Assembly: GCA_017656295.1 (NCBI GenBank)
Contig: JACDOC010000006.1
Coordinates: forward strand, 83,488 to 147,487
Length of the DNA: 64,000 bases
From: Bacillus sp. (in: firmicutes)
GTDB taxonomy: Bacteria; Bacillota; Bacilli; Bacillales; JACDOC01
Direction of reading: 5' to 3'
Shown piece by piece: positions 55,982-64,000 of the stretch. A program made the translations under genes and the position numbers. The notes under the pieces were generated by a model. The model had not been told where the DNA came from and ran no database searches. It saw only the letters and a program-made list of their open reading frames with translations. Position 1 is the stretch's first letter. Every line of letters begins with the position of its first letter.

Positions 55982-57025
55982 ATGGGAGGGAATCAAGAAC
56001 AAGTTAAAGAAATCTTAGCATCTTATCGTATCGAACCGAACTTTATTGAATCGTATGGGAAAGTATTTAAAATCTACTCTATGAAAGGGACGTTTGCGTT
56101 AAAACGAATGAAGGCAAAACATGGAATGGATTTTATTCGGCATGTACAAACGTTATATCAAATGGGGTTTAATCGAATCGTCCCAATCTATCCAACGGTT
56201 GATGGAAGGTATGCAGTATTAAAAGATCAACATTTATATTATTTAATGCCTTGGTTACCGAATGATGTGAAAGAAGACCGGACAGAACGTTTCCGGGAAA
56301 TGTTTCGTCAATTGGCTCGCATGCATCTAATTTCGTCAAAGGAAATCACGTTAAAAGAAAATGAACGTCAAGCCCATTATGAAAAAATGACGGAAACGTG
56401 GAAAAAAGAACAAGAAGCATTACAAGAAATGATTGAACGGTGTGAAAGTAAAACGTACATGTCTCCGTTCGAACTTTATTTCTGTATGTATTATCACGAA
56501 ATCACGTTAGCGTATCAATACGCCATTAGAAAATTAGAAGAGTGGTACGAAGAAACGAAAGAAGAAAAGAAAACGCGGGTTGTCATTACGCACGGAAAAG
56601 TATCACCAGAGCATTTTTTATTTGACGAAAATGGTTATGGTTTTTTTACAAACTACGAGCGGGCGAAAATGACAACGCCAATTCATGATTTACTGCCATT
56701 TATAGCACGGTTGCTCAAAACATATCCCAAACAGCATGAAGAATGCATCGATTGGATATACACGTATTGGCACCACTTTCCATTCAAAAAAGATGAATTT
56801 CTGCTATTTCAAAGTTATTTAGCCCATCCTGGACATATGTATCGTCTTTCTCAAGACTATTTTAATCGTCCGAAAAAACAGAGCGAATTACGTTCGGTCG
56901 CTAAATTACAACAATCTTACTGGTTATTAAAGAATACAGAATATGTGTCTATACGAATGGATGAAATTGAAAAATCAAAGGTTGAGCAACAAAAAGAAGC
57001 CCAAACCACTTCGCAAAGTGAGTAA
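55982..57025 (+). CDS. ysxE: Spore coat protein YsxE, CotS-family kinase-like
   Basis: ATG 55982 follows AGTGAGGG (spacing 7); a TTG 30 bases upstream lacks a site. The 347-residue protein has the protein-kinase-like fold of the CotS/YutH coat family: KVFKIYSMKGTFALKRMK near 28-45 (Lys-containing N-lobe), YYLMPWLPND near 88, VVITHGKVSPEHFLFDENG near 200-218 in place of the catalytic loop (HGKVSPEHF) and NYERAKMTTPIHDL near 225. In B. subtilis ysxE lies beside spoVID as here. Catalytic activity is doubtful. Confidence 0.88.
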   Translation: MGGNQEQVKEILASYRIEPNFIESYGKVFKIYSMKGTFALKRMKAKHGMDFIRHVQTLYQMGFNRIVPIYPTVDGRYAVLKDQHLYYLMPWLPNDVKEDRTERFREMFRQLARMHLISSKEITLKENERQAHYEKMTETWKKEQEALQEMIERCESKTYMSPFELYFCMYYHEITLAYQYAIRKLEEWYEETKEEKKTRVVITHGKVSPEHFLFDENGYGFFTNYERAKMTTPIHDLLPFIARLLKTYPKQHEECIDWIYTYWHHFPFKKDEFLLFQSYLAHPGHMYRLSQDYFNRPKKQSELRSVAKLQQSYWLLKNTEYVSIRMDEIEKSKVEQQKEAQTTSQSE

Positions 57026-57036
57026 GGGCTTTTTTA
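56997..57036 (+). terminator. Terminator overlapping the 3' end of ysxE
   Basis: AAGCCC / GGGCTT outer stem with an inner CACTT/AAGTG hairpin, then TTTTTTAAA. It includes the last codons of ysxE and the last codon of the convergent small gene. Confidence 0.75.
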
Positions 57037-57222
57037 AATCCATTCATAATGAAAAGCAATAGCTAAAAGGATTAACAAGGCTAGCAAAAACACATCAAAT
57101 GAAGTTGGGAAGAATAGCGTCCGAATACCTTGGAACACAACAAGAGGATAAATAAATTGCTGCATGACATTCCGTACATTTTTTAACCAAGGAGGCCATT
57201 TATAAGGGTTATATCTGCGCAT
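57034..57222 (-). CDS. Small membrane protein, unknown
   Basis: On the - strand, ATG 57222 follows AGGAGGAAGC with spacing 7 and is chosen over an upstream start. The 62-residue product has a basic/aromatic N-terminus (MRRYNPYKWPPWLKNVRN) and two hydrophobic segments (about 22-38 and 40-58). No family recognised. It is transcribed toward ysxE and divergent from the valS leader. The good ribosome binding site favours a real gene. Confidence 0.65.
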   Translation of the reverse strand: MRRYNPYKWPPWLKNVRNVMQQFIYPLVVFQGIRTLFFPTSFDVFLLALLILLAIAFHYEWI

Positions 57223-57346
57223 CAAGCTTCCTCCTTCTTTTAACAAATATATACTATATATGTATGACTACCTATTTAAAATCGTGTGAAAAAAATAAGG
57301 AACACAAAAAAGGCTTGTATATATTTAATTTTTTCGGAAATAATTA

Positions 57347-57376
57347 TTGACGAAAGTCAACTGTTTTCGATACGAT
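57347..57376 (+). promoter_or_regulatory. Promoter of the valS leader
   Basis: -35 TTGACG (57347-57352), 18 bp, -10 TACGAT (57371-57376). Confidence 0.5.
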
Positions 57377-57387
57377 AAAATCAAAGC

Positions 57388-57650
57388 ATACATAAACAGC
57401 AACGATTGGGAAGAGTACAATAGGTAAGGCTTTCAGAGAGGGAAATCAGTAGCTGAGAGATTTCCTAAGCTAAACTATTGGAAGGTCGCCCATGAGCTGC
57501 TTCTGTGAACGACGAACAACGTTTAGTAATGGAAGCCGGTGAGTAGCCGTTATGTAATGAAGTGCCAAGCAAGACTAGGTTTGCTTGGAAAAAAGGTGGT
57601 ACCGCGAAGCTTCTCCTTTCGTCCTTTTGACGTAAGGAGTTTTTTTATTT
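57388..57650 (+). ncRNA. T-box leader of valS
   Basis: The T-box sequence AAGGTGGTACCGCG is at 57593-57606. Stem I spans about 57399-57503: AATAG/CTATT and GGG/CCC flank an internal loop whose 3' side carries the specifier GTC (57485-57487), a valine codon, followed by a purine as usual. A terminator (57611-57650) competes with the antiterminator. Uncharged tRNA-Val would allow valS expression. Confidence 0.95.
57611..57650 (+). terminator. T-box terminator before valS
   Basis: Stem CTCCTTTCGTC / GACGTAAGGAG (57613-57623, 57629-57639), followed by TTTTTTTATTTT. Confidence 0.92.
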
Positions 57651-57676
57651 TCATAGAAAGTTAAAGGAGGAGTTTG

Positions 57677-60322
57677 ATGGAAACGAAAGAAATTTCGATG
57701 CCTACGAAATACGATCCGAAGTCCATTGAAAAGGGTCGTTATGAATGGTGGTTAAACGGCAAATTTTTTGAAGCAAAAGATGATCCGGATAAAGAACCGT
57801 ATACAATTGTTATTCCACCACCGAACGTAACTGGAAAACTTCATTTAGGTCATGCGTGGGATACGACGTTACAAGATATTATTACTCGCATGAAACGTAT
57901 GCAAGGATACGATGTGCTCTGGCTTCCAGGAATGGACCATGCAGGAATTGCTACTCAAGCGAAAGTAGAAGAAAAATTGCGTAACGAAGGAAAATCTCGT
58001 TACGATTTAGGACGGGAGAAGTTTGTTGAAGAAACGTGGAAATGGAAAGAAGAGTACGCTGACCATATTCGTAAGCAATGGGCCAAACTTGGACTAGGCC
58101 TCGATTACTCTCGTGAACGTTTCACGTTAGATGAAGGACTTTCAAAAGCGGTTCGGGAAGTGTTCGTTTCACTTTATAAAAAAGGATTAATTTATCGTGG
58201 AGAATACATTATTAACTGGGACCCAGTAACGAAAACCGCTTTATCCGACATTGAAGTTATTTACAAGGACGTACAAGGTTCCCTTTATCATATGAAATAT
58301 CCGTTAGCTGACGGTTCAGGTTATATTGAAGTGGCAACTACTCGTCCAGAAACGATGCTCGGAGACACAGCTGTCGCTGTTCATCCTGAAGACGAGCGTT
58401 ATAAACATTTAATTGGCAAAACGGTCATTTTACCAATTGTTGGTCGTGAAATCCCGATTATTGCTGACGAATACGTCGATATGGAATTCGGTTCTGGTGC
58501 AGTAAAAATTACACCAGCCCATGACCCGAACGACTTTGAAATTGGTAACCGTCACAATTTACCTCGTATTTTAGTGATGAACGAAGATGGTACGATGAAT
58601 GACGAAGCGGGGCCATATAAGGGACTTGACCGTTTTGAGTGCCGCAAACAAATTGTAAAAGATCTTCAAGAGCAAGGAGTACTCTTTAAAATCGAAGAAC
58701 ATTTACATTCAGTCGGACACTCTGAACGAAGCGGTGCGGTCGTCGAACCTTACCTATCTACTCAATGGTTCGTAAAGATGAAGCCGTTAGCCGAAGCGGC
58801 AATTGAACTTCAAAAAACGGAAAACAAAGTACAGTTCGTTCCAGAACGCTTTGAGAAAACATATTTACATTGGTTAGAAGATATTCGAGACTGGTGTATT
58901 TCACGACAATTATGGTGGGGGCATCGTATCCCGGCTTGGTATCACAAAGAAACGGGTGAAGTATATGTCGATCATGAACCACCAAAAGACATCGAAAATT
59001 GGGAACAAGACCCAGACGTTCTTGATACGTGGTTTAGTTCTGCCCTTTGGCCATTCTCGACCATGGGTTGGCCGGATGAATCTGCTGACGATTATCAACG
59101 GTATTATCCAACGAATTGTTTAGTCACAGGGTATGACATTATTTTCTTCTGGGTATCACGGATGATTTTCCAAGGAATTGAATTTACGGGTCAACGTCCA
59201 TTTAAAGACGTACTAATCCATGGACTTGTCCGCGATGCGCAAGGACGAAAAATGAGCAAGTCATTAGGTAACGGTGTCGACCCAATGGATGTTATTGATC
59301 AATACGGTGCGGACTCGTTACGTTACTTCTTAGCAACAGGTAGCTCGCCTGGTCAAGACTTACGTTTCAGCATGGAAAAAGTGGAAGCGATATGGAACTT
59401 TGCAAATAAAATTTGGAATGCGTCTAGATTTGCACTTATGAATATGGGTGGCTTGACGTACGATGAAATTGATTTAACCGGTAAAAAATCCGTTGCAGAT
59501 GAATGGATTTTAACCCGCCTAAATGAAACGATTGAAACGGTAACAAAGCTAGCAGAAAAATACGAGTTCGGTGAGGTAGGCCGTGCCCTATACAACTTCA
59601 TTTGGGACGATTTATGTGACTGGTACATTGAGATGGCGAAACTTCCTCTTTACGGAGATGATGAGGAAGCGAAAAAGACTACACGTTCTGTCTTAGCCTT
59701 TGTCCTAGATCATACGATGCGACTGCTTCATCCATTTATGCCATTTATTACAGAAGAAATTTGGCAAAACTTACCTCATCAAGGAGAGTCCATTACCGTT
59801 GCGCCATGGCCTAAGGTCGATCCAAGCCTTACAAACGTAGATGCAGCAAACGAAATGAAATTATTAGTGGATATTATTCGCTCGGTCCGTAACATTCGTG
59901 CAGAAGTAAATACGCCGATGAGCAAACCAATTCAACTGATGATTAAGGCGAAAGATGAACACGTATTACGTCAGCTTGAGAAAAATAAAGCGTATATTGA
60001 GCGATTCTGTAATCCGAGTGATTTAACAATCGCTACTACCCTTGAAGCACCTGATAAAGCGATGACGGCTGTTGTGTCTGGCGCTGAATTGTTCTTACCA
60101 CTCGAAGGGCTTATAAACATCGAAGAAGAAATTGCTCGTCTAGAAAAAGAACTTGAAAAATGGAACAAAGAAGTTGAACGAGTTCAAAAGAAATTAGCAA
60201 ATGAAAACTTCTTGAAAAAAGCACCGGAAAAAATTGTAGCCGAAGAGCGAGCAAAAGAAAAAGATTACTTAGAAAAGAAAGCAGCAGTTGAAGCTCGTAT
60301 TAAAGAACTAAAAGGAGAATAA
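57677..60322 (+). CDS. valS: Valyl-tRNA synthetase
   Basis: ATG 57677 follows AAAGGAGG with spacing 6, preferred over TTG one codon upstream. The 881-residue class I synthetase has [16 protein letters not shown] (HLGH near 56), the editing domain (about 195-340, [18 protein letters not shown]), KMSKSLGNG near 524, an anticodon-binding domain (about 600-750) and a C-terminal coiled coil (about 815-881). The lysine/valine code assignment is confirmed by the GTC-specifier T-box in the leader. Confidence 0.98.
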   Translation: METKEISMPTKYDPKSIEKGRYEWWLNGKFFEAKDDPDKEPYTIVIPPPNVTGKLHLGHAWDTTLQDIITRMKRMQGYDVLWLPGMDHAGIATQAKVEEKLRNEGKSRYDLGREKFVEETWKWKEEYADHIRKQWAKLGLGLDYSRERFTLDEGLSKAVREVFVSLYKKGLIYRGEYIINWDPVTKTALSDIEVIYKDVQGSLYHMKYPLADGSGYIEVATTRPETMLGDTAVAVHPEDERYKHLIGKTVILPIVGREIPIIADEYVDMEFGSGAVKITPAHDPNDFEIGNRHNLPRILVMNEDGTMNDEAGPYKGLDRFECRKQIVKDLQEQGVLFKIEEHLHSVGHSERSGAVVEPYLSTQWFVKMKPLAEAAIELQKTENKVQFVPERFEKTYLHWLEDIRDWCISRQLWWGHRIPAWYHKETGEVYVDHEPPKDIENWEQDPDVLDTWFSSALWPFSTMGWPDESADDYQRYYPTNCLVTGYDIIFFWVSRMIFQGIEFTGQRPFKDVLIHGLVRDAQGRKMSKSLGNGVDPMDVIDQYGADSLRYFLATGSSPGQDLRFSMEKVEAIWNFANKIWNASRFALMNMGGLTYDEIDLTGKKSVADEWILTRLNETIETVTKLAEKYEFGEVGRALYNFIWDDLCDWYIEMAKLPLYGDDEEAKKTTRSVLAFVLDHTMRLLHPFMPFITEEIWQNLPHQGESITVAPWPKVDPSLTNVDAANEMKLLVDIIRSVRNIRAEVNTPMSKPIQLMIKAKDEHVLRQLEKNKAYIERFCNPSDLTIATTLEAPDKAMTAVVSGAELFLPLEGLINIEEEIARLEKELEKWNKEVERVQKKLANENFLKKAPEKIVAEERAKEKDYLEKKAAVEARIKELKGE

Positions 60323-60327
60323 ATCAG

Positions 60328-60366
60328 AGAAGAAAACGAATCGGTTTCCCGGTTCGTTTTCTTCTA
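60328..60366 (+). terminator. Terminator of valS
   Basis: Long stem AGAAGAAAACGA-TCGG / CCGG-TCGTTTTCTTCT with a TTTC-like loop; the 3' arm is T-rich. Some of the arms pair imperfectly. Confidence 0.75.
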
Positions 60367-60417
60367 GATTGTTATAAAATAGGAAATAGAACAATCGACC
60401 GTTTGGAGGTATGCTTA

Positions 60418-61725
60418 ATGGTACATACTTACGAAGAAGCTCGACAATGGGTTCATAGTCGCTTAACATTAGGAATAAAACCAGGGTTAGAACGAATGCA
60501 TTGGTTAATGGAACGGTTAGGTCATCCCGAGCGGTTGTTAAAAGTAATCCACGTTGGAGGAACCAATGGTAAAGGCTCAACGGTGACTTATATTCGCTCG
60601 ATTTTAGAAGAAGCGGACTATCAAGTTGGAACATTTACTTCCCCTTATGTGGAACGGTTTAATGAACGCATTAGCATTAATGGAGAGCCGATTTCTGATA
60701 AGGAACTTATTCAACTTGTAAATGTGCTAATTCCGTTAGTCGAACAACTCGAACAAAGCGAATTAGGGGGACCTTCCGAATTTGAAGTGATTACGGCGAT
60801 GGCCCTTTATTATTTTGCTAAAGTTCGACCAGTAGATATTGTTGTGATGGAAGTTGGTCTTGGCGGGCGACTTGATTCAACGAATGTTGTCCATCCAATT
60901 GTTACAGTAATCACAACTATAGGAATGGATCATGTTCAATTACTTGGCGACACCGTCGAACAAATAGCGGCTGAAAAAGCAGGAATTATAAAAAGCGGAG
61001 TGCCAGTTGTTACAGCTGTAAACCAACTGGAAGCGCTTCACATCATTCGTGAAACGGCTAAGTCTCGGAAAGCTTCCATTTATGAATTAGGAAAACAGTT
61101 TCAAATCACGAAATCGAGCTCTGAATGGGATGGAGAACATTTTACGTTTGAATCGCTCTTCAAGACATTTCCATCCGTTGAACTCCGCATGCTAGGAAAA
61201 CACCAACAACAAAATGCCGCTGTTGCCTTAATGACAGCATTGCTTTTACGTACGTACTATTCCTTTTTAATTGAAGAGGAACATTTTTATAACGGCCTAA
61301 AAAAGGCATTTTGGCCAGGTCGATTTGAAGTTATTCAACAAGAGCCTGCGATTATTTTAGATGGGGCTCACAATCCGGAAGGGATGAAAGCATTAAAAGA
61401 AACGGTGAACCAACGTTATAAAGGGAAAAATGTCACTGTTTTATGTGCGATATTGGAAGATAAAAAAATGTCGGACATGGTGAAGGAGTTAGATGAGTTC
61501 GCGACTGAACTTGTTTTTACGACGTTTGAATTGCGAAAGGTATGTGACCCTACTCGTTTACAAGAGGTATCTAAATGTGTAAATAAAAGAGTGGAATTGG
61601 ATTGGAAAGAGTATGTTTCTAATAAAATATCTCAAATGACGTCAGATGATGTCCTAATCATTACCGGTTCCCTTTATTTCATCTCCCAATTAAAACCATA
61701 TTTGTTACAGAGGGTAAAGATGTAA
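60418..61725 (+). CDS. folC: Folylpolyglutamate synthase/dihydrofolate synthase
   Basis: ATG 60418 follows TTGGAGGT with spacing 7; an upstream TTG frame extension is not needed. The 435-residue Mur-ligase-family enzyme adds glutamates to folates. The P-loop HVGGTNGKGSTV is near 43-54, TFTSPYVERFNERI near 72, VGLGGRLDSTN near 148, TTIGMDHVQLLGDT near 165 and DGAHNPEGMKA near 318. It follows valS as in B. subtilis; the usual next gene comC is not seen here and a GGDEF gene follows instead. Confidence 0.96.
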   Translation: MVHTYEEARQWVHSRLTLGIKPGLERMHWLMERLGHPERLLKVIHVGGTNGKGSTVTYIRSILEEADYQVGTFTSPYVERFNERISINGEPISDKELIQLVNVLIPLVEQLEQSELGGPSEFEVITAMALYYFAKVRPVDIVVMEVGLGGRLDSTNVVHPIVTVITTIGMDHVQLLGDTVEQIAAEKAGIIKSGVPVVTAVNQLEALHIIRETAKSRKASIYELGKQFQITKSSSEWDGEHFTFESLFKTFPSVELRMLGKHQQQNAAVALMTALLLRTYYSFLIEEEHFYNGLKKAFWPGRFEVIQQEPAIILDGAHNPEGMKALKETVNQRYKGKNVTVLCAILEDKKMSDMVKELDEFATELVFTTFELRKVCDPTRLQEVSKCVNKRVELDWKEYVSNKISQMTSDDVLIITGSLYFISQLKPYLLQRVKM

Positions 61726-61799
61726 GATGACAAACATCTTTACCTTTGATAAAATATTCTAAAAAATGTGATGATAATTGGGGGAAGGGAGGGGATACG

Positions 61800-63503
61800 T
61801 TGGGCGTTAAACCGAAAGTTGCCAGCATTTTTTTGGTCATGTGGGTCATCCTGGTACCAGTAGGGATGTATATTACGTTTTTGTTATTCCCCCCGACGAT
61901 TCATAACTGGTTAGATGCTGTATCGCTCTTTTTACTTTCAGCTACAGCAGCTATTTTTCCGATTATTATTAACGGAACCCCGATATTTCTTGCTCAATGG
62001 GTGACGTTGGCAGCTTTTTTGTCATACGGACTATTTTTTGAAATGGTGATGATGCAATTAACGGTGTTGTTGTTAATGTTCCGCTTACGAGTTGGAATAA
62101 ATGAATTACACCGATACGCGATCAATTCCATTATGTTTTTCTTTTCTTCTCTATTAAGCGGTCTTCTCTTTTATGCGCTTGGTGGAGCAGAAGAATCGAT
62201 ATCGATAACGAAGCTATTTCTGTTAATCGTCTGTTATGGATTATCTTACTTTTTATTAAATCATTCCTTCTTAACGTTATTTTTTAGAGCTTTAGGGATT
62301 AAAAGAAGTTTAATAAGTGAAGATGTCCTTTGGGAAGCGTTAATTGTCACCATTATTGTCCCATTAGGTATGTCCCTTTATTATTTGTTTGAATCCATGG
62401 GATGGATAGCGACGTTACTTTTAGGTATTCCGATGTTAAGTGCTTCCTTAGTCCTAAAACTCTACAATTCAAGTGAAAAATTAAATGCATCATTGCAACA
62501 AGTAGTTGATATTGGGCATCAGTTAACTGAAAAATTGTTTGTTAACGAAGTTCTTGACATTTTTATTCAAAAAATTTCGCAAACTCTCCCTGTTGAATAT
62601 GCATATATATTAGATGTAAATCAAAACGAACTTGTGGTGATTCGCCGCGTTGAAAAAGGTGAATTAAAGTCAAACGATATCCCTCCGATAAAACAAAATG
62701 AAGGTATTGTTGGACAAGTTTGGGCGACAAAAAAAGCGGTTAATTATTCTACACGTTTAGAATGGAAAGAGGTCGTTCAAGGATACATGCCTGAACATGT
62801 GGAAAGTGTGTTATCCGTTCCTATTATGCGAGCCAATAAAGTCGTTGGCGTCTTGCTTCTAGCCTCAACGAAAAAGCGAGCTTACAGTAAGTACCATCTT
62901 ATGATTGCTGACATCTTGTGTTCTTATTTGGCGGTTGCCATTGAAAATGCTCGACATTATGAACATACAAAACGCGATAGTGAAATTTGTCCATTAACGA
63001 AAGCATATAACTATCGTTATCTTGAACGTCTACTAAATGATGAGTTTACGAAACTGAAATATCGGAAACGTTCTTCGTTGTCGTTAATCATTTTGGATAT
63101 CGATCATTTTAAAGCTGTCAATGATACATATGGTCATGAAGCTGGAAATGAAATATTATGTACTTTAGCTGAACGACTCAAAAACCTCATCGGTGATGAA
63201 GGAGTAGTCGTTCGGTATGGTGGTGAAGAATTTATCATCTATTTACCGGAAAAAGAAAAAGAAGAAGCGCTCTCTTTGGCTGAAAAGGTTCGGGAACATA
63301 TCGCGAATTCCCCATTTGTCATCTATAACAATTTATCGAAAGAACGAAATCGAGTCATTATACGAATAACTGCAAGCATTGGTTTGGCCACTGCACCAGA
63401 TGATGCAAGCGATTATTTAACATTAATTCGTCACGCCGACCGTGCAATGTACATTGGAGCTAAAAAAGCCGGTCGAAACAAAGTCGCTACTTATGTGAAA
63501 TAA
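61800..63503 (+). CDS. Membrane GAF-GGDEF diguanylate cyclase
   Basis: TTG 61800 follows GGGAGGGG and is preferred to an upstream in-frame ATG in a region without a site. The 567-residue protein has about seven membrane segments (to about 215), a linker helix, a GAF domain (about 235-390, PVEYAYILD and VESVLSVPIMRANKVVGVLLLAS) and a C-terminal GGDEF domain (about 395-567) with DIDHFKAVNDTYGHEAGNEIL and active site RYGGEEFII near 470. The RxxD inhibitory site normally lying 5-9 residues before GGEEF is absent (GDEGVVVRY). It should make cyclic di-GMP in response to a membrane or GAF signal. Confidence 0.88.
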   Translation: MGVKPKVASIFLVMWVILVPVGMYITFLLFPPTIHNWLDAVSLFLLSATAAIFPIIINGTPIFLAQWVTLAAFLSYGLFFEMVMMQLTVLLLMFRLRVGINELHRYAINSIMFFFSSLLSGLLFYALGGAEESISITKLFLLIVCYGLSYFLLNHSFLTLFFRALGIKRSLISEDVLWEALIVTIIVPLGMSLYYLFESMGWIATLLLGIPMLSASLVLKLYNSSEKLNASLQQVVDIGHQLTEKLFVNEVLDIFIQKISQTLPVEYAYILDVNQNELVVIRRVEKGELKSNDIPPIKQNEGIVGQVWATKKAVNYSTRLEWKEVVQGYMPEHVESVLSVPIMRANKVVGVLLLASTKKRAYSKYHLMIADILCSYLAVAIENARHYEHTKRDSEICPLTKAYNYRYLERLLNDEFTKLKYRKRSSLSLIILDIDHFKAVNDTYGHEAGNEILCTLAERLKNLIGDEGVVVRYGGEEFIIYLPEKEKEEALSLAEKVREHIANSPFVIYNNLSKERNRVIIRITASIGLATAPDDASDYLTLIRHADRAMYIGAKKAGRNKVATYVK

Positions 63504-63513
63504 CAATGGTAGG

Positions 63514-63546
63514 ACACAATTCACCTTCGTGTGAATTGTGTTTTTT
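63514..63546 (+). terminator. Terminator of the diguanylate cyclase gene
   Basis: Stem CACAATTCAC / GTGAATTGTG with a CTTCGT-type loop and TTTTTT. Confidence 0.93.
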
Positions 63547-63579
63547 AATTAGGTTTTGTTAAACATTAGTGTGGAAATT

Positions 63580-63617
63580 TGACCAAAAGAAAAGGACCAA
63601 TTTTTCTTAGTCCTTTT
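63580..63617 (-). terminator. Terminator on the - strand
   Basis: On the - strand AAAAGGACTAA pairs with TTGGTCCTTTT around an A-rich loop and is followed by CTTTTGG; it lies about 65 bases after the end of the small - strand ORF and faces the + strand terminator of the cyclase gene. Confidence 0.65.
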
Positions 63618-63682
63618 GAATGTCTTGTTAAACTAACGCTCTCCAAAGTTGTTTAAAAATCAAGAAAGAATATTTCTATTAC

Positions 63683-63772
63683 TTACTTTAGGAACAGGAT
63701 AAACGTTGAAGTAGCTAAACCAACATAAATCCAGATTGAATTATCTTTTATGCATGTAACATACTTTTTCAT
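63683..63772 (-). CDS. Possible 29-residue membrane peptide
   Basis: On the - strand an ATG at 63772 follows GGGGGAG with spacing 7. The 29 codons give a basic start (MKKYVTCIKDNS), a single hydrophobic segment (IWIYVGLATSTFILFL) and a final Lys before TAA. A hairpin with T-rich tail follows. These three signs together suggest a real small gene, but the ORF is short and no family is recognised. Confidence 0.4.
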   Translation of the reverse strand: MKKYVTCIKDNSIWIYVGLATSTFILFLK

Positions 63773-63960
63773 TATCAAGCTCCCCCATTACCATTATATA
63801 TTACAGACTCGATTATATCGGTCCATCCCTAATATAATTCCACTAAAATACTCTGGTAGTTAAAGAAGAAAAATTATTTTATCGTTTTCAGAGAATTTTA
63901 TTTCAATTTAATGTTAACAATACAGTATGAGTAAAATTATTGTGGGCAAAATTTAACCCC

Positions 63961-64000
63961 CTCATTTGTTGAGGGAACGTTAGAACGCTCAACAAATGAG
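63961..64000. repeat. Perfect 13 bp inverted repeat at the window end
   Basis: CTCATTTGTTGAG (63961-63973) and CTCAACAAATGAG (63988-64000) are perfect inverted repeats with a 14-base loop. It could be a terminator continuing into a T run outside the window, or an element end. The remaining 63790-63960 stretch is AT-rich with no further feature that I can support. Confidence 0.7.

Overview
The window is a low-to-moderate-GC chromosomal segment of an endospore-forming member of the Bacillaceae. Evidence is the gene order (polX-mutS2-yshE, lcfA-fadR-fadB-etfBA-trxA, uvrC-lysC-yslB-sdhCAB, ysmA-gerE-ysmB-racE-gerM-rph-ysnA-ysnB, ysoA-tig-clpX-lonB-lonA-ysxC, hemAXCDBL, spoVID-ysxE-valS-folC), which follows the Bacillus subtilis map, plus sporulation genes (gerE, gerM, spoVID, ysxE, lonB), an L-box, a T-box, AGGAGG-type ribosome binding sites and many TTG/GTG starts. 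I cannot name the species. Nearly all genes are on the + strand; the exceptions are yslB, two small membrane-protein genes and one tiny ORF near the right end.

Layout. 1-3.9 kb: DNA repair (3' part of polX, mutS2) and membrane protein yshE with a 27-codon hydrophobic ORF. 4.0-4.2 kb: copy A of a roughly 190 bp dispersed repeat. 4.3-9.4 kb: fatty-acid degradation (acyl-CoA ligase, FadR, enoyl-CoA hydratase, both electron-transfer flavoprotein subunits) with a near-perfect FadR operator in front of fadR. 9.5 kb: thioredoxin. 9.9-18.7 kb: an accessory block between trxA and uvrC in which two modules alternate. One is a Fur-box-controlled iron module (lipoprotein; exported membrane-anchored protein; FTR1-type permease). 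The other is an envelope-glycan module (sugar epimerase; LPG-synthase-TM/flippase-like protein; membrane phosphodiesterase; DPM1-like GT2; GT-C-like membrane protein). 18.7-26.1 kb: uvrC, lysine-riboswitch-controlled lysC with an internal start, yslB, and succinate dehydrogenase. 26.2-31.7 kb: ysmA thioesterase (also with a FadR-like operator), gerE, ysmB, racE, gerM, rph, ysnA, ysnB.

31.7-36.1 kb: two identical tRNA-Arg(TCT) genes bracket a MalEFG-type sugar ABC transporter (binding protein and two permeases, no ATPase) preceded by a perfect cre site. Repeat copy B lies beside the second tRNA, inverted relative to copy A. 36.2-45.2 kb: ysoA, trigger factor, ClpX, LonB, LonA and the ribosome-assembly GTPase YsxC. 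45.4-48.1 kb: an amino-acid-type ABC transporter operon and a convergent membrane-protein gene. 48.3-54.6 kb: the full tetrapyrrole operon from glutamyl-tRNA to aminolevulinate to uroporphyrinogen III. 54.7-57.0 kb: spore coat genes spoVID and ysxE. 57.2-61.7 kb: T-box-controlled valS and folC. 61.8-63.5 kb: a membrane GAF-GGDEF diguanylate cyclase. The last 500 bases hold a possible 29-residue membrane peptide gene on the - strand with its own terminator and a 13 bp perfect inverted repeat at the very end.

Most of the window is ordinary conserved core. The parts most worth attention are the Fur-controlled FTR1 module with two partner proteins of unrecognised family, the glycan cassette interleaved with it, the FadR-like operator at ysmA, the tRNA-bracketed sugar transporter, and the inverted pair of mobile-looking repeats. 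All promoter, operator and start-codon calls were made by eye; no database search was run.
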